DNA of 64,000 bases from Salinactinospora qingdaonensis (GTDB taxonomy: Bacteria; Actinomycetota; Actinomycetes; Streptosporangiales; Streptosporangiaceae), in contig NZ_BAABDD010000011.1 in the NCBI RefSeq assembly GCF_039539445.1, forward strand, positions 1 to 64,000. Reading direction: 5' to 3'. The position numbers were made by a program, and so were the translations under genes. Shown piece after piece: positions 55,097 to 63,346 of this stretch; the stretch's first letter is position 1; every line of letters begins with the position of its first letter. The notes under the pieces were generated by a model that was not told the DNA's origin, searched no databases, and saw nothing but the letters and a program-made list of their open reading frames with translations.

Positions 55097-55136
55097 GCTG
55101 CCGATATCGCGCAGCGATCGAGGCATGAGCGAACAG
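55097..55136 (+). repeat. Interspersed repeat, copy E (right arm of a pair)
   Basis: It reads GCTGCCGATATCGCGCAGCG, then ATCGAGGCATGAGCGAACAG. Orientation is opposite to copy D, giving a unit of about 390 bp bounded by inverted repeats. Confidence 0.6.
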
Positions 55137-55199
55137 TCCGCCTTCCCATCCGCCCGACAAAAACATCGAGGCCCCGCCGAGACGGAGGAGAGAGCAGCG

Positions 55200-57188
55200 C
55201 TAGACCTGCCGGTGGGCCTCGACGGCCTTGATGATCTCGGCGACGGCCTCGTCGACGGGGACCCCGTTGTGCTGCGATCCGTCGCGGTAGCGAAACGACA
55301 CGGCGTCCTTGCTGACGTCGTCATCGCCGGCCAGCAGCATGTAGGGGACCTTCTGCTTCTGGGCGTTGCGGATCTTCTTTTGCATCCGGTCGTCGCTGGC
55401 GTCGATCTCCATGCGCACGCCGGCGGCGCGCAGCTTGTCGGCGACGCGCTCCAGATAGGGCACATGCTCGTCGGTGATCGGGATACCCACGGCCTGCACC
55501 GGGGCTAGCCACACCGGGAACGCGCCGGCGTAGTGCTCCAGCAGCACGGCGAAGAACCGCTCGATCGAGCCGAACAGGGCGCGGTGGATGACCACCGGGC
55601 GCTGCCGGGAACCGTCGGCAGCCTGGTACTCCAGCTCGAAGCGCTTGGGGTGCTGTAGGTCGACCTGGAGGGTCGACATCTGCCAGGTACGGCCGATGGC
55701 GTCTTTGGCCTGCACCGAGATCTTGGGGCCGTAGTAGGCGGCGCCGCCGGGGTCCATGACCAGTTCGAGGCTTTGCTGGCCGGCCGCCTGGCGCAGCGCC
55801 TCGGTGGCCTCCTCCCACTCCTGAGCCTCGCCGACGAACTTGTCGGACTCGTCGCGCGTGGACAGCTCCAGGTAGAAGTCGCTGAGACCGTAGTCGCGCA
55901 GCAGGTCGAGCACGAAGGTCAGCAGCGTGTCGAGCTCACCGGGGAGCTGTTCCCGGGTGGCGTAGATGTGGGCGTCGTCTTGGGTGAAGCCGCGCGCCCG
56001 GGTCAGGCCGTGCACCACACCCGACTTCTCATAGCGGTAGACCGTGCCGAACTCGAACAGCCGAAGCGGCAGCTCGCGGTAGGAACGGCCCCGAGAGCGG
56101 AAGATGAGGTGGTGCATGGGGCAGTTCATGGGCTTGAGGTAGTACTCGGTGCCCTCGAACTCCATCGGCGGGAACATCCCGTCGGCGAAGTGCGGCAGGT
56201 GCCCCGAGGTCTCGAACAGCCCCGACTTGGTGATGTGGGGGGTGTTGACGAACTCGTAGCCCGCCTCCTCGTGGCGGCGGCGCGAGTAGTCCTCCATGAC
56301 CCGGCGCACCACACCGCCCTTGGGGTGGAACACCGCCATGCCCGACCCGATCTCGTCGGGGAAGGAGAACAGGTCCAGTTCGGCGCCGAGCTTGCGGTGG
56401 TCGCGCCGCGCCGCCTCCTCAAGCAGGGTGAGGTAGTCCTTGAGCGCGTCCTTGGACTCCCAAGCGGTGCCGTAGATGCGTTGCAACTGCGGATTCTTCT
56501 CGCTACCACGCCAGTAGGCCGCGGCCGAGCGCATGAGCTTGAAGGCCGGGATGACCTTGGTCGTGGGCAGGTGCGGCCCCCGGCACAGGTCCTTCCAGCA
56601 CAGTTCACCTGTGCGGGGGTGCAGGTTGTCGTAGATGGTGAGCTCACCGGACCCCACCTCGACACCGGCGCCCTCGGCTGCGTGGGAGGCGTCGTCGGCG
56701 CCGCCTTTGAGCCCGATCAATTCCAGCTTGTAGGGCTCGGCGGCCAGTTCTTCCTGGGCTTCCTCGTCGCTGACCGCCCGCCGGGCGAAGTGTTGGCCCT
56801 GCTTGACGATCTCCTGCATGCGCTTTTCGATGCGCTTGAGGTCCTCGGGGGTGAACGGCTCGGCGACGTCGAAGTCGTAGTAGAACCCGTTCTCCACCGG
56901 CGGGCCGATGCCCAGTTTGGCGTTGGGGAACAACTCCTGGACGGCTTGGGCCATGACGTGGGCGGTGGAGTGGCGCAGGATCGCACGGCCCTCGTCGGAG
57001 TCGATAGCGATCGGCTCGACGGTGTCGCCGTCGGTCAACTCGTGGGCGAGGTCGCGCTGCTCACCGTTGACGCGGGCGGCGATGACGGTCCGCCCGTCGG
57101 CTTCCAATGCCTCGCCCGCCGTCGTGCCGGCCGCCACCACACGCTCGGCTCCGGCGAGGGCGACGCGCAGTTCAGCAACGGCGGACAC
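55200..57188 (-). CDS. thrS: Threonine-tRNA ligase
   Basis: The product is 662 residues from the GTG at 57188, with AAGGAG five bases upstream. The N-terminal TGS-like domain is followed by the editing domain (HSTAHVMAQAV), the class II core (PMNCPMHHLIF carries the zinc Cys; GFTQDDAHI is motif 2) and a C-terminal anticodon domain. It charges tRNA-Thr and hydrolyses Ser-tRNA-Thr. Complete. Confidence 0.97.
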   Translation of the reverse strand: MSAVAELRVALAGAERVVAAGTTAGEALEADGRTVIAARVNGEQRDLAHELTDGDTVEPIAIDSDEGRAILRHSTAHVMAQAVQELFPNAKLGIGPPVENGFYYDFDVAEPFTPEDLKRIEKRMQEIVKQGQHFARRAVSDEEAQEELAAEPYKLELIGLKGGADDASHAAEGAGVEVGSGELTIYDNLHPRTGELCWKDLCRGPHLPTTKVIPAFKLMRSAAAYWRGSEKNPQLQRIYGTAWESKDALKDYLTLLEEAARRDHRKLGAELDLFSFPDEIGSGMAVFHPKGGVVRRVMEDYSRRRHEEAGYEFVNTPHITKSGLFETSGHLPHFADGMFPPMEFEGTEYYLKPMNCPMHHLIFRSRGRSYRELPLRLFEFGTVYRYEKSGVVHGLTRARGFTQDDAHIYATREQLPGELDTLLTFVLDLLRDYGLSDFYLELSTRDESDKFVGEAQEWEEATEALRQAAGQQSLELVMDPGGAAYYGPKISVQAKDAIGRTWQMSTLQVDLQHPKRFELEYQAADGSRQRPVVIHRALFGSIERFFAVLLEHYAGAFPVWLAPVQAVGIPITDEHVPYLERVADKLRAAGVRMEIDASDDRMQKKIRNAQKQKVPYMLLAGDDDVSKDAVSFRYRDGSQHNGVPVDEAVAEIIKAVEAHRQV

Positions 57189-57437
57189 GGTGACTCCTTG
57201 CGAGGATCGAAAAAAGCTGGCAGAGGTGACGACCGCCACAGGGCGGACCCAGGCGATACTAATACTACGGCTTTAGATGCTATCGGTAACGAGCCACCGC
57301 CCGGCCCGAATTCCTGCGCGGCAAGCGCCGACGAACCGGTGGTGCGAACCGGTTTACGGGGTGTGACGAGACCCCCAGTGACCGTGGATGCGCGCGTCTA
57401 TGGAACTGGTACTTGCCCAGACCGATATCGTGATCGC

Positions 57438-57830
57438 ATGTCACCGAGCCCAGTAGCAGGCACCGGTCGTGCGGACCCGGCGACATCCCCCGTCTCGTCT
57501 TCCCGCCGACGCGCCCACCATTGGCGCCGACTGCGCGCTCGGCTGCGCGTGTGGCGGATGCGGATGCACTCCCACCCGGTGCTGCACTGGACCTGGTGTA
57601 GCGCGGTCATCCTGGTGGGTGGCGTCACCCTACTCGCCGGAATCGTGATGTGCGTGACGCCGGGGCCGGGGGTGGCCGGCATCGTGCTAGGGCTCGCGAT
57701 CCTGGCGAGCGAGTTCGCGTGGGCGCGTGGCCTGCTGCGGCGCGCGCGATTGTGGGCCCACCACACCAAGGAGATGGCGATCCAGCAAAGCAGCCTCCGG
57801 TTTCCTCTTCCTCGCAAGCGGCGGAGCTGA
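57438..57830 (+). CDS. PGPGW-family small membrane protein
   Basis: The product is 130 residues from the ATG at 57438. After a basic N-terminal stretch come two membrane helices, the second containing VTPGPGVAGIVLGLAILASE, the PGPGW-type motif, then FAWARGLLRRARLW. Such small proteins are common in actinobacteria with no known function. The gene is divergent from thrS. Confidence 0.8.
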   Translation: MSPSPVAGTGRADPATSPVSSSRRRAHHWRRLRARLRVWRMRMHSHPVLHWTWCSAVILVGGVTLLAGIVMCVTPGPGVAGIVLGLAILASEFAWARGLLRRARLWAHHTKEMAIQQSSLRFPLPRKRRS

Positions 57831-58460
57831 GGACACCTGGCTCGGCGCGTTCCTCCGGCGCGGCACCGAGCGAGGTAGGGGCGGCGAGGGAGGGTGGACG
57901 GCTGAGAGGGGCTACGGACGTGTGGTGAACTCCGGCGTGGCAGCGCGGAGTTGCCGAGCATGACGCGCTATGACTGGATTCGGCCACGCTCAAACCGGTG
58001 ATCGCCCAGCGATCAAATGGAGCGGACGGGCACGCTCATCGCGCGTGTCAGCGCTGCCCTAGGGACGTGTCCCGCGATCATGGGGACGGTGGGGGCGTAT
58101 CGCCGGTCCCATGATCCCGAGCGGTAACAGGGGGTCAGGGCCGAAACTTCACGAAAAACGGCCGAGTCCCTGTTTTATAGGCCGATCTGTGGCCAAGGTG
58201 GGCGATACTGGGGCCAGACCAGAGACGCTGTGGTGTGCCTGAGACCTGGCTGCGGCTGAGCCTCTCGTCGACGTTTCCGATCGGGAAGCGGATGGACGTC
58301 AGGTGGAAAGATCCCCCTGACCCGGCGGCCTGTGGGGCGCTGGTCGAACCCTGCCTGCCGAGGAGGGAAACCTTGCCGCGGCGGCGTAGGCGAGGTGGCC
58401 CAAAACAAAGATCGGGCTACAGCGGTGTCGACGGCGGGTCGACGGGCGGCGACCCGTGGC
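57831..58460. other. Non-coding region left of tRNA-Val
   Basis: No gene is accepted. A hairpin pairs GATCATGGG (58076-58084) with CCCATGATC (58108-58116). GATCGCCCAGCGATC near 58000 resembles the core of the interspersed repeat but lacks its flanks. A 15-bp copy of the tRNA 3' end is at 58197-58211. Confidence 0.4.
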
Positions 58461-58476
58461 TGGTGGGCGATACTGG
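58197..58476. repeat. 15-bp direct repeat of the tRNA-Val 3' end
   Basis: GGTGGGCGATACTGG occurs exactly at 58197-58211 and at 58462-58476, where it is the 3' end and CCA of tRNA-Val (complement). The flanks then diverge. The 250 bp between could be the relic of an element integrated at the tRNA. Confidence 0.5.
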
Positions 58477-58537
58477 ACTCGAACCAGTGACCTCGTCGGT
58501 GTGAACGACGCGCTCTAGCCAACTGAGCTAATCGCCC
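58464..58537 (-). tRNA. tRNA-Val (anticodon CAC)
   Basis: On the minus strand the acceptor arm GGGCGAT pairs with ATCGCCC, the anticodon stem CGTCG/CGACG encloses TTCACAC, giving anticodon CAC, and the T-arm has GGTTCGAGTCC. CCA is encoded at 58461-58463. Confidence 0.93.
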
Positions 58538-58977
58538 TCGGTCCGCATCCCCGTGTCTGCGGGGCGGACTACGAAAACTCTAGCGCATTCGACAGCGTGG
58601 TCGGCGCACTCACGCCTCCCACGGGGGATACATTCATGTGATCGACATCACACCATGGAATGGGCAAGGCTCATGCTCGACTATGTAAAACGCGAGAAAC
58701 CCTCGTATCAGGGAGGTGTGGCGCGCGGCTTACGCCGAGCTTGCCCGGCGATGCCCCCTCTCGTGACACGCTCCACAAAACATTGGGAATTTCTTGGTTT
58801 GCGCAGCTCATTACAGTGTCGAAGGGTCGAGGAAGGTCGGCGACACGCCGACGCGACGGCCCGAAAGAGTAAAGTTCCACGGTTGCGCGTCATAGACATC
58901 GTCCAGCCTCGTTGGAGCGGATGAGGCGTATACCTACCCGCGCACGCGGGGTCAGGACGAGAAAAGGTTTGGCGAAC
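58538..58977. other. ssgB upstream region
   Basis: 440 bp without a gene; open frames lack homology. It carries a perfect CRP-type operator at 58637-58652 and the ssgB leader. Confidence 0.45.
58637..58652. promoter_or_regulatory. Perfect CRP/GlxR-type operator
   Basis: TGTGATCGACATCACA matches the cAMP-receptor consensus TGTGA-N6-TCACA exactly, with 6-bp dyad arms TGTGAT/ATCACA. It lies about 325 bp before ssgB and 100 bp before the minus-strand tRNA-Val. Crp controls development in Streptomyces, so ssgB is the more attractive target; this is inference. Confidence 0.5.
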
Positions 58978-59394
58978 ATGAACAGTAGCGACACCACTGC
59001 CTCCGCCGAGTTGGGGCTCCGGCTGATCGTCCCCGACCGCCCAGCGGTCCCCCTGGTGGCCCGGCTCGACTACACAGCAGACGACCCCTACGCGATCAAG
59101 GTTTCGTTCCACGTCGGTGAAGACGACCCGGTGGAGTGGATCTTCGCCCGCGAACTGCTGACCGTGGGGATCGTCCGGGCTGTCGGCGAGGGCGATGTGC
59201 GCGTCTGGCCCGCCAAGGGCAGCGGGGAGCGCACCCTCAACATCACGCTCTCCTCCCCCTTTGGCCACGCCCAGTTCGACGCCGCCGTCGCCCCCGTGGC
59301 CGACTTCCTCCACCGCACCTACGAGATCGTGCCCGCTGGCCAGGAGTCGGACTACGTGGACCTCGACGCTGAGATCGAGCAGCATCTCTGTTAG
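58978..59394 (+). CDS. ssgB: SsgB-type sporulation/cell division regulator
   Basis: The product is 138 residues from the ATG at 58978. LIVPDRPAVPLVARLDYTAD, then DDPYAIKVSFHVGEDDPVEW and FARELL, are the SsgA-like family hallmarks; the length and the closeness to thrS fit SsgB. SsgB recruits FtsZ to sporulation septa in Streptomyces. The upstream open frame (from 58912) is not conserved. A strong terminator follows. Confidence 0.92.
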   Translation: MNSSDTTASAELGLRLIVPDRPAVPLVARLDYTADDPYAIKVSFHVGEDDPVEWIFARELLTVGIVRAVGEGDVRVWPAKGSGERTLNITLSSPFGHAQFDAAVAPVADFLHRTYEIVPAGQESDYVDLDAEIEQHLC

Positions 59395-59567
59395 TGACGC
59401 CGCGGCAGAGCCAACGGAACAGTCCACGATCGCGCCGGCGCGGCCACTCGGATAGCTCAGGTGACCAGCGGAGGTATACGTGCCGCACACAGAGGCCGTT
59501 GCCTACAGATCTGACAGTGGTTTACCCATCCGAAAAACCGCTAAACACACTCCGCGCGACAAAGCGG

Positions 59568-59605
59568 CGAGAATGCCGCGACTGTCACCAGTCGCGGCAT
59601 TCTCG
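59568..59605. terminator. Bidirectional terminator hairpin between ssgB and pabC
   Basis: CGAGAATGCCGCGACTG and CAGTCGCGGCATTCTCG form a perfect 17-bp stem around TCAC. It lies between convergent genes, so it can serve both. Confidence 0.75.
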
Positions 59606-59635
59606 GTTCCTGCGGCCAACCGCTGCCTGCTCACC

Positions 59636-60487
59636 TCACGGGTCCATCTCGGCAGCGCTGCGCTCAGCGAAGACCGCCATGGCCTTGCGGGTGAGGGGAC
59701 CGGGCGCATCTGCCAAGACGTGCCCGTCAATCGCGCGAATGGGCTGAACGTCGCGCCCTGAAGACGTCAGAAACGCTTCGGTGAGGCCGGCAAGGGCGGA
59801 CATGGGCACGTCGCTCTGCTCGCCGCCGAACCACTCCAGCACCAACGCGCGCGTGATACCGGCGAGCGGACCAGCCGACAGCGGCGGCGTCGCGAGCTGT
59901 CCCTGCGTCGCGGGGCCAGCCACGAAAATATTGCTGCCCGTGCCCTCACACAGGTTGCCGGCGGTATTGGCGAAGATCGCCTCCCCCGCGCCGCGGCGGT
60001 GGGCGTAGTCGAGGGCCCGCACGTTCTCGGCATAAGACGTGGTCTTCAAGCCGGTGAGTGCCCCGCGCTCGTTGCGAAGCCAGGGAACCACCGCGACGTC
60101 GACGGTGGGCTCGGGCGTGGCGAAATCGGCGACGGCCACTGCGTAGGTCAACGACTCCCCCGAACGCTCCGAGCCCAACGGGCCGGGGCCGGCGGTCACG
60201 GTGACGCGAACCCGCGCCGGGTCAACCTCGGGGTTGGCCGCCAGCGCCTCGCCGATTCCGCCGGCAAGCAGATCAAGGTCAGGGGGAAAAAGCCCAAGAC
60301 CTTCGGCGGAGTGCGCCAATCGCCGCAGGTGCCGGGTGAGCGCGAAGGCTCTCCCACCCACGGCCTTGATGGTCTCGAACACCCCGTCACCCACGGTGAT
60401 CCCGTGGTCAAACAACGAGATCCTCGCTTCTTCCGCCGGCATTACCCGACCGCTCCCGTAGCCGCTCCCGGCGATCCACACGCGCAT
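59636..60487 (-). CDS. pabC: Aminotransferase class IV, probably 4-amino-4-deoxychorismate lyase
   Basis: The product is 283 residues from the ATG at 60487, nine bases after GGAGGGAG; an ATG at 60508 is too early. The PLP lysine lies in LKTTSYAENVRALDYAHRRG, and NLCEGTGSNIFV is the class IV phosphate-binding segment. The family includes PabC, branched-chain and D-amino acid aminotransferases; the size and the LFDHGITVGDGVFET motif favour PabC, which yields p-aminobenzoate for folate. The exact substrate is an inference. Confidence 0.85.
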   Translation of the reverse strand: MRVWIAGSGYGSGRVMPAEEARISLFDHGITVGDGVFETIKAVGGRAFALTRHLRRLAHSAEGLGLFPPDLDLLAGGIGEALAANPEVDPARVRVTVTAGPGPLGSERSGESLTYAVAVADFATPEPTVDVAVVPWLRNERGALTGLKTTSYAENVRALDYAHRRGAGEAIFANTAGNLCEGTGSNIFVAGPATQGQLATPPLSAGPLAGITRALVLEWFGGEQSDVPMSALAGLTEAFLTSSGRDVQPIRAIDGHVLADAPGPLTRKAMAVFAERSAAEMDP

Positions 60488-61062
60488 CTGAACCATCTCC
60501 CTCCCCATCGGCTCACCGGCGTTGACACGCCAGTACCTGAAATCCTGTCACTGCATCCCCGCGGCGGCCCGACAGTGGCTCTTGGACCAAGGCGACCCAG
60601 TGTGAAAAAAACCGTGGGGAATCGGCGTGAGCGCTGTAGTGAGCTCTGGGAACGGGTAAGAGCATCCGGGGCAGCGCGCGGCGGACCCTGCGCGTATGCG
60701 CCAATGGATCACGAGCCGGTCTCGCACCGCGCGGCGGTGCTGTGGTTCCGAGCTCTTCGTGGGTGAGGTGAACGTCTGGGCCACGAAGCGCGATCGGACC
60801 GACTCAACAGTCTGTCCGACAGTGGCCGTTTACGCTGCACGGCCACCCGCGCGGGGTAGCGTAACCAACCGACCACGATCCATTGCGACACGAACGTGAC
60901 CTAAGCGCCGTGACATGACGCCGAGAGCGCCGGATAAATTACGAATGACTATCATCCGGGCAACACTTATGGGAAGCTACCGCCGTCACCCCTGCCGGCG
61001 ATCCACTCGACTCCGCCGGCCCATCCCTTCCGTTTCAGCAACCGAAACAGAGCAAGAGAGCC
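60488..61062. other. Divergent gap between pabC and the Roadblock gene
   Basis: 575 bp, no gene. Open frames lack homology. It becomes AT-richer near 60930-60980, probably the promoter of the Roadblock gene; no confident boxes were assigned. Confidence 0.35.
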
Positions 61063-61494
61063 ATGACCTCACGGAGCACCGCCCCTGGCGAACTGAGCTG
61101 GTTGCTCGACGACCTTCTCACCCGAGCGGACGGCACCCATCACGCCATCGTGCTGTCCACTGACGGACTGCTGATGGCCTCCTCAAGTCAACTCGAACGC
61201 CCGGCCGCCGAACACCTGGGAGCGATCGCCTCGGGGCTACACAGCCTTGCCAGCGGCGCCAGCCAGCAGTTCGAGGCCGGGAACATCCGGCAGAGCATCA
61301 TCGAGATGGACAAGGCGTTCCTGTTCGTGGCCGCGGCCGGAGAAGGCGCCTGCCTCGCCCTCGTCGCCGAGGCCGAATGCGATGTCGGACTCGTCGCCTA
61401 CGAGATGAACAAGGTGATCCAGCGCGTCGGGCAGTACCTCTCCGCGCCGCCGCGACCGGACATGCCCTCCTCTGCGGCGCGGTTGGAACGCTGA
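61063..61494 (+). CDS. Roadblock/LC7-domain protein
   Basis: The product is 143 residues. LSWLLDDLLTRADGTHHAIV, LSTDGLLMASS and YEMNKVIQRVGQYL span the Roadblock/LC7 fold. In actinobacteria these are usually part of conservons (histidine kinase, Roadblock, DUF742, small GTP-binding protein) and act as regulators of the GTPase. Here no conservon partner is adjacent, so it is a stand-alone copy. An AAGAGAG site precedes the ATG. Confidence 0.9.
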   Translation: MTSRSTAPGELSWLLDDLLTRADGTHHAIVLSTDGLLMASSSQLERPAAEHLGAIASGLHSLASGASQQFEAGNIRQSIIEMDKAFLFVAAAGEGACLALVAEAECDVGLVAYEMNKVIQRVGQYLSAPPRPDMPSSAARLER

Positions 61495-61615
61495 GGCAAG
61501 GGGCGGGGCTGAAATCGGCGACAGCGCGGCCGGAGTGCTCCGGCCGCGCTACGAACGAGGGGCACTCGGCGCAGGGGCAGCTTTGGCCAGGGCACGCCAG
61601 ACACCCGTTTCGAGT

Positions 61616-61643
61616 TTGTGCCAGCGCTGGAATCAGATAGAGT
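61616..61643 (+). promoter_or_regulatory. Candidate promoter of the tRNA cluster
   Basis: TTGTGC, a 16-base spacer and TAGAGT lie about 57 bp before the first tRNA-Gly. The -35 is weak, so this is tentative. Confidence 0.3.
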
Positions 61644-61699
61644 TTTCTAACGCGAGCAGGGATGAGGCCCACTCACTCGGGGGTTCCACCCGGCTCCGC

Positions 61700-61771
61700 G
61701 CGGACGTGGCTCAGTGGTAGAGCATCACCTTGCCAAGGTGAGGGTCGCGGGTTCGAATCCCGTCGTCCGCT
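61700..61771 (+). tRNA. tRNA-Gly (GCC), copy 1
   Basis: 72 bases; acceptor GCGGACG/CGTCCGC, anticodon loop TTGCCAA with GCC, T-arm GGGTTCGAATCCC. CCA is not encoded. Identical to copy 2. Confidence 0.96.
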
Positions 61772-61811
61772 CGAAGCACAGAGATGTACCATGAGGTTTG
61801 CCTTATGGCAC

Positions 61812-61883
61812 GCGGACGTGGCTCAGTGGTAGAGCATCACCTTGCCAAGGTGAGGGTCGCGGGTTCGAATCCCGTCGTCCGCT
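61812..61883 (+). tRNA. tRNA-Gly (GCC), copy 2
   Basis: Identical in sequence to copy 1, 40 bases downstream of it; a tandem duplication. Confidence 0.96.
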
Positions 61884-61931
61884 CGGAGAAGCTGCGTGGG
61901 TGTCACTCGCGGGAGGCCCGACGGTTCTCGC

Positions 61932-62003
61932 GGCGGAGTGGCCGAGTGGCTCAGGCAAGGGACTGCAAATCCCTGTACACGGGTTCGATTCCCGTCTCCG
62001 CCT
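61932..62003 (+). tRNA. tRNA-Cys (GCA)
   Basis: 72 bases; acceptor GGCGGAG/CTCCGCC, anticodon stem GGGAC..TCCC with GCA in the loop CTGCAAA. CCA is encoded at 62004-62006. Confidence 0.96.
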
Positions 62004-62019
62004 CCATTCCCATGGCTCG

Positions 62020-62091
62020 GGGCGATTAGCTCAGTGGGAGAGCGCTACCTTGACACGGTAGAGGTCGCTGGTTCAATCCCAGCATCGCCCA
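62020..62091 (+). tRNA. tRNA-Val (GAC)
   Basis: 72 bases; acceptor GGGCGAT/ATCGCCC, anticodon stem CTACC/GGTAG with GAC in TTGACAC. CCA is encoded at 62092-62094. Same acceptor arm as the CAC isoacceptor at 58464. Confidence 0.96.
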
Positions 62092-62113
62092 CCAGCAGGA
62101 CGTAGGTCCGGAC

Positions 62114-62172
62114 AAGGTCTCTCCGTCCTCCCCAAGCGGGTTCGCGCTTGCGGAGGACGGAGAGACCTTTTT
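62114..62172 (+). terminator. Intrinsic terminator of the tRNA cluster
   Basis: AAGGTCTCTCCGTCCTCC and GGAGGACGGAGAGACCTT form an 18-bp stem with a small inner hairpin (AAGCG/CGCTT), followed by a TTTTT run (62168-62172). It is 22 bp after the last tRNA. Confidence 0.9.
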
Positions 62173-63346
62173 CTGTTCCTGCTTTCCGGGGAGGCGCCGG
62201 TCGGATCAGGCTGGGCCCCAGCTCCCCGTTCAAAACGGAGTCGGCCCACCAGGCACGTGTGCCGCCGAGGGCGAGCAGGCCATCGAAACCTCTGGGGCCG
62301 GAGATGGCACCCGCATGGTTGGGCGGAGCACATGTTCATACAAGAGTTTTCGATAATTTCTAATATTATAACCTCCCCCCGCTTGAACTTACCATGAAAT
62401 GGAAAAGGGGGATGTTATTCCTTCACAAGATCGCCGCTGTCTATGCAATTCATCGCCAACGATATCCATCATGACACGCCGCTGAAACATTTTGTGGCAA
62501 GTTGCCAACGATGGGAGCCTCACCGCAACGCAGCAGGGTTCACGCCAGTGTCACCTTGCCAGAACCACTGACCTGCCGCTGTCCGACGGCGCCACAGCAC
62601 GGTAGGGCGGGACGGGCGCCCCAGGCAGGACCGCCGTATCGCAGCAGCGGTGGCTATAGGCCGACCACCATCATCGACTGGCCTAATTCACCAGGCCCGA
62701 TACAGCGGTATTCTCGGCGCGGTCCCTTCGCAGCCAACGGTACCGCGATGCACAACCCCAGCACCGCGCATGCGTTTCAGTCGATCATGTTGGCCCTGAA
62801 ACCGGGACGGCAATTTTCCATATAGGACGATCCGACACTTTTCTAGACCGACCGCGATCCCCTCACTGGACCGACTGAGAGCCTCTCCTAAAATTCCATG
62901 ATCACCAAACGGTCGGCGTCTCCACGCAGCCGAAACCGACCAACACGGCAGCATGGAACGGGCACCCCGCCCCTGAAGCCGCAGTCACGGCAAGATCTGA
63001 CCGGAATCGCTGGTCACATCAAGAACACGGATTGCCGATCTTCCTCATCAGAGCAGCTCCGATGATCTGATTCCTGGCTATTTTTAGAAAAAATCCCAGC
63101 AGATGATCAAGTTTCTTATATCACACCCTCCCACTTTCAATGCCACCCTGAACTGCTTGTTTCACTTCCAACAACCGATCAAATACTTTCCATTTTTCTT
63201 GGCAAGCCCGGCTGGCTATTGGTAAAACTCTCCTACACAACAACCAGTTCAGGTCCAAATTGAATGGGAGGGCTCAATGATCACTCCGCAACGTAATCAA
63301 CCAAGTTCAAAGAGAACGATCCAGGCGAGCCCCTCGGCGGTGGACG
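62173..63346. other. AT-richer region without genes, possible island edge
   Basis: Composition drops clearly in 62340-62420 and 63040-63250 compared with the rest of the window. No frame has family features or codon bias. It lies between the tRNA cluster, a common integration site, and a broken transposase, so it looks like accessory DNA. No attachment repeat of the tRNA-Val 3' end was found. Confidence 0.4.

Larger units (their letters stand above)
54544..55199. other. Non-coding region with the second inverted repeat pair
   Basis: 656 bp between the cyclase gene and the end of thrS. Copies D and E of the interspersed repeat enclose about 295 bp of GC-rich, non-coding sequence. Frames here are low in protein character. 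Confidence 0.5.

Noticed and set aside
55773..57830. 685-residue plus-strand open frame
   Set aside because: Most of it is antisense to thrS; only the last 130 residues (from 57438) are a real gene.
57999..58030. GATCGCCCAGCGATC as a sixth full copy of the interspersed repeat
   Set aside because: Only the dyad core matches; the conserved flanks (GAGGnACGAGCG, CGGGAAAC) are not kept, so it may be chance.
58235..58504. Plus-strand open frame ending GDTGLEPVTSSV
   Set aside because: This ending is the well-known false translation of the antisense of a tRNA gene; the tRNA-Val lies there.
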